In this document: piece after piece, positions 42,184-50,572 of the stretch | Position numbering within the stretch: position 1 is the first letter of the stretch | How the letters are laid out: each line of letters opens with the position of its first letter | DNA from: Mucilaginibacter straminoryzae | Lineage (GTDB): Bacteria > Bacteroidota > Bacteroidia > Sphingobacteriales > Sphingobacteriaceae | Direction of reading: 5' to 3' | Assembly (NCBI RefSeq): GCF_022953055.1 | Contig: NZ_JALJEJ010000005.1 | Span: 62,001-126,000, forward strand | Length of the DNA: 64,000 nt | The notes under the pieces: generated by a model | Told to the model about the DNA's origin: nothing | Database searches by the model: none | Seen by the model: only the letters and a program-made list of their open reading frames with translations | Program-made: the position numbers and the translations under genes

Positions 42184-42647
42184 TTCTTTAAACCGGCGTT
42201 TTTAATTATCCCGGCAAAAGTTCCCTTTGCCACTAATTCGTTATTTTCATCCAGCATCTCTACGTAGCACTTTAATTTCCCAAACCGGAAATACTGTTTC
42301 TGCGATTTAACCACCACTCTTTGCCCCGGCAGTACCATTTTATAAAAAGATACGTCGGTCGAGGTCAGCAGCGGGAACATCAGCTCATCATCGCCGAAAT
42401 TGATATCGTTATCGTGCAATAACAGGAAGATGCCTAATACCACCAGCCCGATCTGCGCCATAATTTCCGTCACGATGACACCGGGTGTTACCGGGTTGCC
42501 CTCGAAATGGTCTTCATAAAAAAAAGCATCAGGCCTGAGTGTATACTCGCCAACTACCCCGTCTGCATCCAGCGACGAGATATGATCTACAAAACGAAAA
42601 GATGATTTATATGGTAAAAGGTTTAATATGTTTTTATACATAGGCAA
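42180..42647 (-). CDS. FabZ-like 3-hydroxyacyl-[ACP] dehydratase
   Basis: A 155-residue hot-dog-fold enzyme. The active-site stretch has H47 in E-D-H-F-E-G-N-P-V-T-P-G and the acidic partner E61 in V-T-E-I-M-A-Q-I-G, as in FabZ. It should remove water from a 3-hydroxyacyl carrier to give the enoyl form. Its stop overlaps the start of the ketosynthase gene. It starts 12 bases after the SDR gene. A paralogue serving this cassette is more likely than the housekeeping FabZ. Confidence 0.87.
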   Translation of the reverse strand: MPMYKNILNLLPYKSSFRFVDHISSLDADGVVGEYTLRPDAFFYEDHFEGNPVTPGVIVTEIMAQIGLVVLGIFLLLHDNDINFGDDELMFPLLTSTDVSFYKMVLPGQRVVVKSQKQYFRFGKLKCYVEMLDENNELVAKGTFAGIIKNAGLKK

Positions 42648-42659
42648 ATCTTTCTGCTT

Positions 42660-43460
42660 TTAGCGGCAATGTTCGCCGCCATCGGCATGTATCACTGCGC
42701 CGTTGATCCACGCAGCTTCATCGGTACATAAAAGATAAATCACTTTGGCCACATCTGCCGGCTGGGTAATGCGCCCGAAAGGGTTCCGCGCTACCGCCAT
42801 ATCAATCAGTTCGTCATGGCCCGGTATTTTCCGTAAAGAAAAAGTATCTGTAATACCCGCCTGTATCAAATTTGTTTTAATGCCATGTCTGCTGTATTCT
42901 ACCGCCATGTAAGTGTTCAGGCTTTCCAGCGAAGCTTTGGCTAATGATACCGCGGCATAACCGTTCCAGTATTTGTGCGAACCCTCGCTGGTTAAACCAA
43001 TTATGCGGGCATCACTATGAAACAATCCTGCGGTAAGCAACAGGTTTGCCCAGTCTAACAAACAGTTAGACATGGCGTAGGTGGTTAGCTGTATATCTTC
43101 GGCAGTGAGTGTTTCCCCGGCTTCGCCGGTTAAAGGCTTCAGGTTGCCGCGGGCAATGGCATGCAGCAATAGTTTAACATTGCCCTTTACATCAGCAGCG
43201 CCGGAAAGATCGTGCAGAAAGGTTTGCCGCCCCTCTTCGGTTAATGCATTTAGGTTATAGGGCAGGATACGGATATTGTTTTCGGCAGCCAAGGCTTCGA
43301 ATTTTTGCTTTACAGTTTTATCTGCAACAGCAAACTCGCGGTATACTACGGCCAGGTTCATGCCGTGCTTCGCCAGTTTTTCTGCTGCCGCGAACCCAAA
43401 ACCGCCAGACCCGCCTAAAATCACCCCCCATAAACCACTGAATTGTAAAGTATTAGTCAC
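42660..43460 (-). CDS. SDR-family enoyl-[ACP] reductase-like (FabL/FabI type)
   Basis: A 266-residue short-chain dehydrogenase, first gene of the cassette, starting at GTG. The cofactor loop is G-G-S-G-G-F-G at 16-22. The active site reads Y168-A-A-V-S-L-A-K175. That is a tyrosine and lysine six residues apart, the Y-x6-K pattern of enoyl-ACP reductases (FabI, FabL) rather than the Y-x3-K of ketoreductases. The surrounding A-K-A-S-L-E-S-L-N-T-Y-M-A-V-E is especially like FabL. It would reduce the enoyl group made by the next enzyme. No ketoreductase is present in the cassette, so that step must come from elsewhere. Confidence 0.82.
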   Translation of the reverse strand: MTNTLQFSGLWGVILGGSGGFGFAAAEKLAKHGMNLAVVYREFAVADKTVKQKFEALAAENNIRILPYNLNALTEEGRQTFLHDLSGAADVKGNVKLLLHAIARGNLKPLTGEAGETLTAEDIQLTTYAMSNCLLDWANLLLTAGLFHSDARIIGLTSEGSHKYWNGYAAVSLAKASLESLNTYMAVEYSRHGIKTNLIQAGITDTFSLRKIPGHDELIDMAVARNPFGRITQPADVAKVIYLLCTDEAAWINGAVIHADGGEHCR

Positions 43461-43612
43461 CCCGTATTAAGCTTGATCCTGCAGGAAACCACTTCTGCGG
43501 TTAATCCTGTATAACAGGTATTTATAAAAAATGCAATCCCAAAGTAACTAAAAGTAAATGGATTTTCAGGTATGTTTTTTACCTAAGCCCGCCGTGCATT
43601 ACCTTAGCGCAC

Positions 43613-44065
43613 ATGAGAGCAGTTTTACAACGGGTAAGCAGTGCATCGTGCACCGTAGACGAAAACGTAACAGGGCAAATTGACCGCGGCTTTGTGGTTT
43701 TGCTGGGTATTGAAGAAGCCGATACCCGCGAGGACGTAGAGTGGCTGGCACAGAAGATCGTAAACATGCGTGTATTTAGCGATGAGAACGGGTTGATGAA
43801 CAAAGCCCTGGCCGATGTAGACGGTAGTATTTTGCTGATCTCGCAATTCACGTTGTTTGCCCAGACCAAAAAAGGGAACCGCCCATCATTTATCCGTGCG
43901 GCGAAGCCGCCACATGCCATTCCCCTGTACGAAGAAATGATCCTGGCACTGGAAGCGTTGATGGGTAAAAAGATCGCCACGGGGATTTTTGGCGCGGATA
44001 TGAAAATTGCCCTGGTGAATGACGGCCCCGTAACCATTATCATTGATACAAAGAATAAAGAGTAA
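43613..44065 (+). CDS. dtd: D-aminoacyl-tRNA deacylase
   Basis: A 150-residue enzyme that removes D-amino acids, and glycine from tRNA-Ala, from mischarged tRNAs. Family marks are the start M-R-A-V-L-Q-R-V-S-S-A, S-Q-F-T-L-F-A near 78-84, G-N-R-P-S-F and the late I-A-T-G-I-F-G-A-D-M. The expected cross-subunit G-P motif near the end is G-P-V-T. The length is normal for the homodimer. It is followed five bases later by a MazG-like gene, so both are in one quality-control operon. Confidence 0.93.
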   Translation: MRAVLQRVSSASCTVDENVTGQIDRGFVVLLGIEEADTREDVEWLAQKIVNMRVFSDENGLMNKALADVDGSILLISQFTLFAQTKKGNRPSFIRAAKPPHAIPLYEEMILALEALMGKKIATGIFGADMKIALVNDGPVTIIIDTKNKE

Positions 44066-44070
44066 ATAGC

Positions 44071-44397
44071 ATGACAATAGAAGAAGCACAGCAGGTAGTA
44101 GACCGCTGGATCAATACCACGGGTATCAGGTATTTTAATGAGCTGACCAATACTGCCATCCTCATGGAGGAAGTGGGTGAAGTAGCGCGGATTATGGCCC
44201 GGCAATACGGCGAGCAGTCTTTCAAAAAATCTGATCAGGAGGTTAACTTGGCCGATGAAATGGCCGACGTACTGTTTGTGCTGATTTGCCTGGCTAACCA
44301 AACCGGCATTAATTTAACAGAGGCGCTGGAGAAAAACCTGGAGAAGAAAAGCATCCGTGATGCAGACCGGCACCGGAATAACGAGAAGCTAAAATAA
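44071..44397 (+). CDS. MazG-like nucleotide pyrophosphohydrolase
   Basis: A 108-residue all-alpha NTP pyrophosphatase. The metal motif is L-M-E-E-V-G-E-V with a partner D-E-M-A-D-V-L-F. Together these give the E-x-x-E and E-x-x-D ligand set. Such enzymes hydrolyse abnormal nucleoside triphosphates to monophosphates. The size fits single-domain family members that act as dimers or tetramers. It lies five bases after dtd and is co-transcribed. A house-cleaning role is likely; the substrate is unknown. Confidence 0.88.
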   Translation: MTIEEAQQVVDRWINTTGIRYFNELTNTAILMEEVGEVARIMARQYGEQSFKKSDQEVNLADEMADVLFVLICLANQTGINLTEALEKNLEKKSIRDADRHRNNEKLK

Positions 44398-44428
44398 TTC
44401 TTTGCGACCGCAGCTAATCGGGGCTTGA

Positions 44429-44893
44429 TCAGGCAAGGCAGCTCAGATACGTCCAGATGATAAACAGCAGTTGCAACGGAACCCGGAACCACAAATAACG
44501 CAAACCCGGGCCATCACTCGTGCCTTTTTGATAATCAATACCCCTTATCGCTGCGGAGATGTTTGCGGGTAAGATCAGGATAAAAAATACAATGAGCAGC
44601 CAGCCGGTAAGTGTGGTGAACCCGGGGATTACTAAACCGATAGCGGCAGCTATTTCAATCACACCGGTAATGTAGACGATGGTAGTTCTGAAAGGAACTG
44701 AAGCTGGCAACATCATGGCCATTCCCTTCCCGAAAGAAAAATGCCCGATGGCGGTAAATACCAGCATCGCTGCCATAGCGATGCGCGCCGCTAAAGCAAG
44801 ATTACAATCGCCAAAGCCAATCCTCAATACCAGGAGGGCTAACACAAATACGCTGATGAGGACAATTAACGGTTTCATGTCTTTTTTCGACAA
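44429..44893 (-). CDS. DoxX-like family membrane protein
   Basis: A 154-residue protein with four membrane helices (about 7-25, 35-50, 69-90, 97-115) and a last hydrophobic end. The middle carries I-T-G-V-I-E-I-A-A-A-I-G-L-V, the core pattern of DoxX-like proteins, and F-T-A-I-G-H-F. DoxX proteins have been linked to quinone-related oxidoreductase complexes or remain unassigned. It is convergent with the MazG-like gene and separated by 53 bases from the Crp/Fnr-type regulator on the same strand, which may control it. Confidence 0.82.
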   Translation of the reverse strand: MSKKDMKPLIVLISVFVLALLVLRIGFGDCNLALAARIAMAAMLVFTAIGHFSFGKGMAMMLPASVPFRTTIVYITGVIEIAAAIGLVIPGFTTLTGWLLIVFFILILPANISAAIRGIDYQKGTSDGPGLRYLWFRVPLQLLFIIWTYLSCLA

Positions 44894-44946
44894 AAATCAG
44901 CATAAGCCAGGATGTGGGCAATGAACCTGGGTTAACAAATGATAGG

Positions 44947-45522
44947 TTAGCGTTTATGTGCAACGCGTTTTCTTAACCTGCTTAAAGCTTGCGGAGTAAT
45001 GCCAATGTATGAGGCCAGGTATTTGAGCGGTATTTCTTTGATCAGCTTTGGCTGGCGGGTAAACAAATTAAGATAGCGCTGCTCTGCGGTTTCGCTTAGC
45101 AATGATAGCTCCCTGGCAGACTTTTTCAGAAAAAGGTCTTCCCCTGCCAGCCGACCTATGCACTGGCCTATTTCGGTATCCTTATAGATGAGCTGCAAGT
45201 CATCATAAGAAAGCCGCCACAACGTAGTAGCCGTTAAGGTTTCGATATGGTAATTGGATTGCAACCGGGTTAGAAAAGAATCATAGCCGCTTACAAAGTT
45301 GTTTTCAAAGGCGAAAGAAAACGTCAGCTCTTTGTCTTCGTAAGGGATGTAAAAACGCACCACGCCCGATTCGATAAAGGAAAGATATTGCTCTGTTTGG
45401 CCGGCCCGCAATACCAGTTGTTTCTTTTTAAACTGTTGCTGAAAAAGCCGGGAAGAGAACAACCGCCAGTCGGAATCGCTCATCGAAACCATGTTTTCAA
45501 AATAACGGCGAATTTGTTCCAT
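44947..45522 (-). CDS. Crp/Fnr-family transcriptional regulator
   Basis: A 191-residue regulator. The N-terminal two thirds form a cyclic-nucleotide-binding barrel (K-K-K-Q-L-V-L-R-A-G then S-F-I-E-S-G-V-V-R-F-Y). A helical dimer interface follows at about 115-145. The C-terminal helix-turn-helix is P-L-K-Y-L-A-S-Y-I-G-I-T-P-Q-A-L-S-R-L-R-K. No cysteine cluster for an iron-sulfur centre is seen, so it is not an oxygen sensor of the Fnr type. The phosphate-binding R-x-A/S loop is not conserved, so cAMP binding is doubtful. It probably regulates the adjoining DoxX-like gene. Confidence 0.88.
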   Translation of the reverse strand: MEQIRRYFENMVSMSDSDWRLFSSRLFQQQFKKKQLVLRAGQTEQYLSFIESGVVRFYIPYEDKELTFSFAFENNFVSGYDSFLTRLQSNYHIETLTATTLWRLSYDDLQLIYKDTEIGQCIGRLAGEDLFLKKSARELSLLSETAEQRYLNLFTRQPKLIKEIPLKYLASYIGITPQALSRLRKRVAHKR

Positions 45523-45634
45523 CGGCTATAACGTAAAGACATCGGCTAATTTCTCGATAAAAGTCAGATTAGCCGATTATCTCTGATTCCAAATATCGTT
45601 CGCTAAGCAACGGAAAACAAGCACTGCGCGATGG

Positions 45635-46624
45635 TTATCCGTTCAACGCTTCTGCAACCAGCCTGTATGATTTTAAACGTGCCTGGTGATCATAGATATG
45701 TGAAGTGATCATGATTTCATCTACACCTGTTTTGTCGATAAACTCGTGTAGCTGCTTTTTAACTGTCTGCTGGCTGCCCACAAAAGAATACTTTAACATT
45801 TGCATTGCTGCGGCGCTTTCCTGGTAACTCCACACGCTTTCCATGCTGTCAACAGGCGGCGGTAATAACTGCCTTTGCCCTGTCACAATTCCGCGGAACA
45901 TCTGCTGTAGGGAGGTGTATAACCGGCGCGCTTCTTCGTCTGTATCTGCCGCAACCACGTTTACGCAGGATAGTACGTAGGGTTTATCAAGGTAGGCAGA
46001 AGGCTTAAAGTTTTCGCGATACAAAGTGATAGCCTGTAAAAAGTGGGTAGGCGCGAAATGGCTGGCAAACGCGTAAGGTAAGCCCTTTGCTGATGCCAGT
46101 ACCGCGCTATCCGGACTTGAGCCCAGTATCCAGATGGGAATATCCAGTCCTTCGCCTGGTATGGCGCTAACGCCATTCGGATGGTCCCCTTTAAAATAAT
46201 GCTCCAATGCTGCTACATCCTGCGGGAAGTGAAACGCGGCATTCATATTTTCGCCCCTGATGGCATATGCAGTAGTCTGGTCGGTTCCTGGCGCCCTGCC
46301 CAAACCCAGATCGATGCGGCCCGGATATAAGGTTTCTAAAGTACCAAACTGCTCTGCCACTACTAAAGGAGAGTGATTCGGCAGCATAATCCCGCCCGAG
46401 CCTACGCGTATGGTTTTTGTCTGGCCGGCTATTTGGCCAATCAGTAAAACGGTTGCCGAGCTGGCAACATTAATCATATTATGATGTTCGGCAAACCAAT
46501 AGCGTTTGTAGCCCAGTTGTTCTGCCTGTTGTGCATTTTCCACGCTATTGCGAAAAGTATCTGCAATGGTGTGGTGCTGAACTACGGTAGCAAGGTCTAA
46601 TACCGAGTAAGTGATAGCATTCAT
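45635..46624 (-). CDS. LLM-class flavin-dependent oxidoreductase (luciferase-like)
   Basis: A 329-residue TIM-barrel flavoprotein of the bacterial luciferase-like family. Marks include [10 protein letters not shown] near 41-50, [15 protein letters not shown] at about 81-95, and [23 protein letters not shown] near 177 is also typical. It uses FMN supplied by a separate reductase to oxidise an unknown substrate. It stands alone between the Crp/Fnr gene (112-base gap) and the divergent ElaA gene. Confidence 0.9.
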   Translation of the reverse strand: MNAITYSVLDLATVVQHHTIADTFRNSVENAQQAEQLGYKRYWFAEHHNMINVASSATVLLIGQIAGQTKTIRVGSGGIMLPNHSPLVVAEQFGTLETLYPGRIDLGLGRAPGTDQTTAYAIRGENMNAAFHFPQDVAALEHYFKGDHPNGVSAIPGEGLDIPIWILGSSPDSAVLASAKGLPYAFASHFAPTHFLQAITLYRENFKPSAYLDKPYVLSCVNVVAADTDEEARRLYTSLQQMFRGIVTGQRQLLPPPVDSMESVWSYQESAAAMQMLKYSFVGSQQTVKKQLHEFIDKTGVDEIMITSHIYDHQARLKSYRLVAEALNG

Positions 46625-46780
46625 GTTGCAAAGGTAGGCACGTTGTCAATGCCAACCCATTCGTACCGGGTCTTTTGACTTTGTTTAAACAAATGGAAAT
46701 TAGTTAGGGGTTATTAAATTTTCTGCATGACGTTGCTTGCCGTCGGTTTTGTTATTGAAAGCATGGACGCTGCTTAATAT

Positions 46781-46800
46781 TTTTGAATAATAATTCAAAA
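46781..46800. repeat. Short inverted repeat upstream of the acetyltransferase gene
   Basis: TTTTGAAT and ATTCAAAA form eight-base arms around AATA. It lies 27 bases before an exact -7 box, close to where a -33 element would fall, so it could be a regulator site. No specific factor is indicated. Confidence 0.35.
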
Positions 46801-46826
46801 GGAAGCAACTCGCCCGCTTAACGGGT

Positions 46827-46834
46827 TATATTTG
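46827..46834 (+). promoter_or_regulatory. Bacteroidota -7 promoter box (TATATTTG)
   Basis: TATATTTG matches the TAnnTTTG consensus exactly and ends only four bases before the ATG at 46839. If transcription starts the usual few bases after the box, the mRNA would begin at or next to the start codon and be leaderless. Confidence 0.5.
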
Positions 46835-46838
46835 TAAA

Positions 46839-47294
46839 ATGGATCATAGTTACAAGGTAAAGTCGTTCGACCAGTTGAGTGTGACAGAGCTTTACGAACT
46901 GCTGCGGTTAAGGAGCGAAATTTTTGTAGTGGAGCAGAACTGTGTTTTCCTGGATATGGATAATAAAGACCAGCAATGCCAGCACGTATTGTTGTTCGCC
47001 GATGGGAAGCTGGCCGCTTATGCAAGGCTTGTTCCGGCGGGTTTATCTTTTAAAGAAGTGTCTATCGGCCGTGTAATTACATCGCCGCGTTTTAGGGGTA
47101 CCGGCCTCGGGCGGAAAGTAATGCAGATTGCGATTGAGTATTGCGAAGACCATTTTGGCAAACGCCCTATCCGTATTGGTGCGCAATGCTACGCAACGCC
47201 CTTCTATCGTTCGTTAGGTTTTGTTGAGGATGGCGAGGTGTATGACGAGGACGGTATCGATCATGTGGAAATGCTTCGTCCGGCAGGATTATAG
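46839..47294 (+). CDS. elaA: ElaA-like GNAT N-acetyltransferase
   Basis: A 151-residue acetyltransferase of the GNAT fold. The CoA-binding motif A is I-G-R-V-I-T-S-P-R-F-R-G-T-G-L-G at about 76-91. The ElaA family features L-R-S-E-I-F-V-V-E-Q near the N-terminus, D-M-D-N-K-D-Q-Q-C-Q-H, and the late F-Y-R-S-L-G-F are all present. It transfers acetyl from acetyl-CoA to an unknown amine. The start codon lies right after a promoter box, so translation may be from a leaderless mRNA. Confidence 0.9.
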   Translation: MDHSYKVKSFDQLSVTELYELLRLRSEIFVVEQNCVFLDMDNKDQQCQHVLLFADGKLAAYARLVPAGLSFKEVSIGRVITSPRFRGTGLGRKVMQIAIEYCEDHFGKRPIRIGAQCYATPFYRSLGFVEDGEVYDEDGIDHVEMLRPAGL

Positions 47295-47362
47295 CCGATA
47301 TTTCATTTCAGAAAAAACATACAGGTTGTAACAATTTGATTGCTAGACACGTCTATAGTGGC

Positions 47363-48046
47363 ATGAAAAAGAACCTATACCTGTTATTACTCATCCTGGC
47401 CGGTGCTTTGGCCGGGTGTAAGAAAGATAGCCAGCCTGTCCAGAACGAAAAAGTTAAAAAGATAGAAGTAGAAATACCGTCTGACCCTACAGGCGGACAG
47501 CAACCTGTAGCGGGTGTGCCGCAAACACCGGGTAACCCGGATATTACCAGCCGGACGCTAAATTTAACGGTGGGGTACAGTAAGCCGGTTTTCCTGGATG
47601 CCAATAACGACGGCACGAGCGACTTTACCTTTACTACCGTACTGGTAATGCACGACGATAAAAGCCACCTTTATTTCTTCGCCAATCCTAACACCCGGAC
47701 CGAAAGTAAAGTGCTGTTACAGCAGGGAACAGAGCTTAAAGTAAACGGCCTGTGGGCGTACCCTTTTAATCAGGACGATGCTATTGCCCCTAACACCACC
47801 TTAAATAACGACTGGAACGAGTTTGGAGTAAAGCCCGTTTTGCTTGCTATCGACGATGATAAAACGGTGAACGGCCTGTGGAAGTATAAGAGCGATAAGT
47901 ACCTGGGTATCCGCTTGAAAATTAATGGGAACTTCCATTATGGCTGGGTGAAAATTAGCCATCAGCAAGGCAGCGAAGAAATGCAGATCACAGAGTTTGC
48001 CTATCAGACCAAATCGGGGCAAGCCATCAAAGCCGGGGAAAAATAA
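47363..48046 (+). CDS. Hypothetical lipoprotein
   Basis: A 227-residue lipoprotein. The ATG at 47363 is chosen over an upstream TTG because it gives a proper signal peptide with lipobox G-A-L-A-G-C-K-K. A charged and proline-rich linker (about 25-55) follows. The remaining domain is beta-rich with D-A-N-N-D-G-T-S-D-F-T-F, a possible calcium-binding loop, and a late Y-L-G-I-R-L-K-I-N-G-N-F-H-Y-G-W-V-K. The last stretch resembles segments found in surface proteins of this phylum that have no known role. It is probably monocistronic, with a terminator after it. Confidence 0.75.
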   Translation: MKKNLYLLLLILAGALAGCKKDSQPVQNEKVKKIEVEIPSDPTGGQQPVAGVPQTPGNPDITSRTLNLTVGYSKPVFLDANNDGTSDFTFTTVLVMHDDKSHLYFFANPNTRTESKVLLQQGTELKVNGLWAYPFNQDDAIAPNTTLNNDWNEFGVKPVLLAIDDDKTVNGLWKYKSDKYLGIRLKINGNFHYGWVKISHQQGSEEMQITEFAYQTKSGQAIKAGEK

Positions 48047-48068
48047 TAGAAGATGAGCATTTGGTTAC

Positions 48069-48093
48069 AGGCGCCGCAAAGGCGCCTTTTTTG
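48069..48093 (+). terminator. Rho-independent terminator after the hypothetical lipoprotein
   Basis: AGGCGCC and GGCGCCT form a perfect seven-base stem (48069-48075 and 48081-48087) around GCAAA and are followed by six T. It lies 23 bases past the stop codon. Confidence 0.85.
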
Positions 48094-48246
48094 TGGATTT
48101 AATATCCCCTTACTGATCTGTGTTGATGCCGCTATAAATATTAAATAGGCTATTACGTAAAATATGGCAAAGGAAAATAATAAAAACCGCCGCCAAACGT
48201 ACCTGTTACTAAACGTATAAATGCGTTTAATATAAATAATCAACTT

Positions 48247-48918
48247 ATGAAAACTTTAAAAGCATGGTTGGTACCGGCAGTTTTAAGCCTGTTTGTGGTA
48301 CTTACTTCAGCGACAGATGCGGGCAAAGAGCAGGAGCGCATTCAAAAAGCGACTGTTGTATTGCAAGATTTTAAACAAATGAAAGAAACTATCCCTTCAG
48401 AGCTGATGCAGCAGGCAGAAGGTATTGTGGTGATCCCGAAACTGATTAACGCAGGCTTTGCTATCGGCGGTAAACGCGGCAGGGGTGTTGCCTTAGTGAA
48501 ATTGGCCAATGGCGAATGGAGCAACCCTGTATTTGTGACCTTAACAGGCGGCAGCTTTGGTTTTCAGATAGGTGTACAGGCGGTGGACCTGGTGTTGGTG
48601 TTTAAACACCGCGGCGTATTAACCAAAGTTGAAAACGGTGATTTCACCATCGGCGGTGATATTTCCGCAGCAGCGGGCCCTGTAGGCAGAAGCTCATCAG
48701 CCAGTACAGATTATAAACTGGATGCCGAAGTGTATTCGTATTCGCGCAGCAAAGGCTTATTTGCAGGCATTACCATCAGCGGATCGAATATCGGTATAGA
48801 TAAAACCTCCAACGCAAACTTCTACGGTTCATCAGCCACTTCGCAATCAATTTTTGCAAACGGCAAAAGCACCTCTGCAGATGTAACCAGTTTAAAACAG
48901 GCCATTGCAGCAATGTAA
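48247..48918 (+). CDS. SYLF-domain lipid-binding protein
   Basis: A 223-residue protein with a signal peptide (about 20 residues) and a SYLF (Ysc84-like) domain across most of its length. Family signatures are A-E-G-I-V-V-I-P-K-L near 58-67, G-F-A-I-G-G-K-R-G-R-G-V, W-S-N-P-V-F-V-T-L-T-G-G-S-F-G-F-Q-I-G, and the late Y-S-R-S-K-G-L-F-A-G-I. SYLF domains bind phosphoinositides in eukaryotes; in bacteria the role is unknown but an envelope location is likely. It is followed by a bidirectional terminator shared with the convergent RRM gene. Confidence 0.9.
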   Translation: MKTLKAWLVPAVLSLFVVLTSATDAGKEQERIQKATVVLQDFKQMKETIPSELMQQAEGIVVIPKLINAGFAIGGKRGRGVALVKLANGEWSNPVFVTLTGGSFGFQIGVQAVDLVLVFKHRGVLTKVENGDFTIGGDISAAAGPVGRSSSASTDYKLDAEVYSYSRSKGLFAGITISGSNIGIDKTSNANFYGSSATSQSIFANGKSTSADVTSLKQAIAAM

Positions 48919-48952
48919 AAGGCTTAGGTTGATAAATACTTTTTAACAAAAA

Positions 48953-48981
48953 AACAGCAGCCTTTAAATGGGGCTGCTGTT
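48953..48981. terminator. Bidirectional terminator between the SYLF and RRM genes
   Basis: AACAGCAGCC and GGCTGCTGTT form a perfect ten-base stem, flanked by A-runs on the left and T-rich bases on the right. It stands in the 77-base gap between two convergent genes and can serve both. Confidence 0.85.
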
Positions 48982-48995
48982 ATATTTTGATAGTA

Positions 48996-49373
48996 TTAGT
49001 AACGATTTCCTCTTTGGCCACCGCCGCCGCCGTAACCGCCAGAGTTTCTGCTGCCACCAGCACCACCGCCACGGTTAAAGCCGCCACCACGGTTGCCGCC
49101 GCCAAAACCACCACCGGTTCTGTTACCAGAAGGTTTGCGATCTTCTGCCTGGCTTACCGCAATTGCTCTGCCGCTAACCTGCATACCGTTCAGGCCTTCA
49201 ATTGCTTTCTGGCCTTCTTCGTCGTCCATTTCAACAAATCCAAAGCCTTTGCTTTTGCCGGTTTCGCGGTCCATAATTAATTTAGCCGAGCTTACTTCTC
49301 CGTAAGCTTCAAATAATTCTCTTAAATGCTCTTCCCTTAAATTGAAAGGGAGACTTGCTACAAAAATGTTCAT
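48996..49373 (-). CDS. RRM-type RNA-binding protein with glycine-rich tail
   Basis: A 125-residue protein. Residues 1-80 are one RNA recognition motif with RNP2 I-F-V-A-S-L near the start and RNP1 K-S-K-G-F-G-F-V-E-M at about 41-50. The rest is a low-complexity tail of glycine, arginine and asparagine (repeats of R-G-G and G-G-G). This is like plant and cyanobacterial glycine-rich RNA-binding proteins. Members are often cold-induced and act as RNA chaperones. The 247-base gap upstream could hold a long leader: a TATTTTTG box occurs on the minus strand near 49555, about 180 bases before the start. Confidence 0.92.
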   Translation of the reverse strand: MNIFVASLPFNLREEHLRELFEAYGEVSSAKLIMDRETGKSKGFGFVEMDDEEGQKAIEGLNGMQVSGRAIAVSQAEDRKPSGNRTGGGFGGGNRGGGFNRGGGAGGSRNSGGYGGGGGQRGNRY

Positions 49374-49620
49374 TAATAAAAATTTAAAATAGATGTACGG
49401 CTGTGGCCAGCAATTTAACTGCGTATAAATTAACCGGGGGTTGCTTAATCTTCTGCAATATATATAATCTCGGTTAACTTACTATTAAAAAGGCAAATAA
49501 TTTTTTGATACCCAATTGTTTTTACTCCCACCCCACATGTAACTTTTTTATTTCAAACAAAAATAAGTTATAACCTATCTTCCTGAAGCGGGTTAATAAC
49601 AGTGAACAATAACAAAATCA

Positions 49621-50070
49621 ATGGCTGAACAGGAAGCTCAATTGTCAGAAATTTACAGGGTAAGCAGGGCACAGATAGAACATCATGACAATGCCGTTAA
49701 CCAGCGTGTGATCTGGTTATCTATCGGCCAATCCTTCTTTTTTAACGTATATGCCATGCTGGTAACGGCGAAAGCACCTTCGCCGGAGTTGATGAACAAG
49801 CAGAAAATGCTGGCAGTAATATTTCCCGTGGCTGCGTTGCTGGTAGCGATATTCACCCTGGTTGACGTACTTGCGGGTTTATTTTACATCCGCAAGCTGC
49901 GCTGGAACTATAAGAATCAAACCGATGGCAGTTCTGGCGAAGGCATGTTCCCGATGATCAACGGCACAAAGTGGGACAGGCGCTTTCAGCGGATTTCGCC
50001 TATTGCCATTCCCGTGATCTTTATCATTACGTGGATCTACCTCCTGATGTTCGATTACAAGTTAACTTAA
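49621..50070 (+). CDS. Hypothetical three-helix membrane protein
   Basis: A 149-residue protein that was not assigned to a family. A charged N-terminal segment (about 1-28, with I-E-H-H-D-N-A-V-N-Q-R) leads into membrane helices at about 31-48, 64-88 and 123-144. The loop between helices two and three holds I-R-K-L-R-W-N-Y-K-N and a glycine-rich part. It is alone between the divergent RRM gene and a convergent secreted protein gene. No function can be given. Confidence 0.65.
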   Translation: MAEQEAQLSEIYRVSRAQIEHHDNAVNQRVIWLSIGQSFFFNVYAMLVTAKAPSPELMNKQKMLAVIFPVAALLVAIFTLVDVLAGLFYIRKLRWNYKNQTDGSSGEGMFPMINGTKWDRRFQRISPIAIPVIFIITWIYLLMFDYKLT

Positions 50071-50080
50071 TGGATCTTGC

Positions 50081-50572
50081 TTAGGCAGCAGGATCATACG
50101 TTAAAGTAACGGTAGGCAGCATTGTGGCGCTTTCCATCGGGATTTGGTTATGGGTTACCAGCGGCGAACGTTTGGTATAAAAAGCCATAAACTTCTTGCT
50201 GTTTGCGGCATTCAGCGGTTGCTGGAAACCGATATTCACGGTAAGGATAAAATCGTGCAGTTTTTCATCAGATGGAATAATCCATTTTTTGTCGGTTTGC
50301 TGCAAGAGTGTCGCGGCGTTCTGCGCCAGGATGACGTCATCAGCATAGTACACCACAATTTTCTTAACAGCGCCTTTCGGATCCACTGTAAACTTCAAAA
50401 TCACCAAGCCGGAAGCAGACTGGTTTTTAACATCTGCCGATGGCTGAAAATTGGTTTTAAAAAAATCCAGCATCGGCTGCTGCCCGCCCTGGAAAGGGAA
50501 AATGGCTTGTTTCTGCGCAAATACGTTCGCTGTAAACAGCATTACAGCGGCAATTAATAAAAGCTTCTTCAT
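50081..50572 (-). CDS. Hypothetical secreted protein with TonB-C-like segment
   Basis: A 163-residue protein with a signal peptide ending in A-N-V-F-A-Q. The segment L-V-I-L-K-F-T-V-D-P-K-G-A-V-K-K at about 57-72 resembles the start of a TonB C-terminal domain. No membrane anchor or proline-rich linker is present, so it is not a functional TonB. Proteins of this kind are widespread and uncharacterised in the phylum. It starts on the base next to the stop of the RNA methyltransferase gene and is probably co-transcribed with it. Confidence 0.65.
   Translation of the reverse strand: MKKLLLIAAVMLFTANVFAQKQAIFPFQGGQQPMLDFFKTNFQPSADVKNQSASGLVILKFTVDPKGAVKKIVVYYADDVILAQNAATLLQQTDKKWIIPSDEKLHDFILTVNIGFQQPLNAANSKKFMAFYTKRSPLVTHNQIPMESATMLPTVTLTYDPAA

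Noticed and set aside
43579..44301. 240-residue minus-strand frame spanning two genes
   Set aside because: It covers dtd and the MazG-like gene on the other strand, both of which have intact family motifs.
48163..48219. 18-residue frame beginning ATGGCAAAGGAAAAT
   Set aside because: Too short and lacking any supporting context; probably leader sequence of the SYLF gene.
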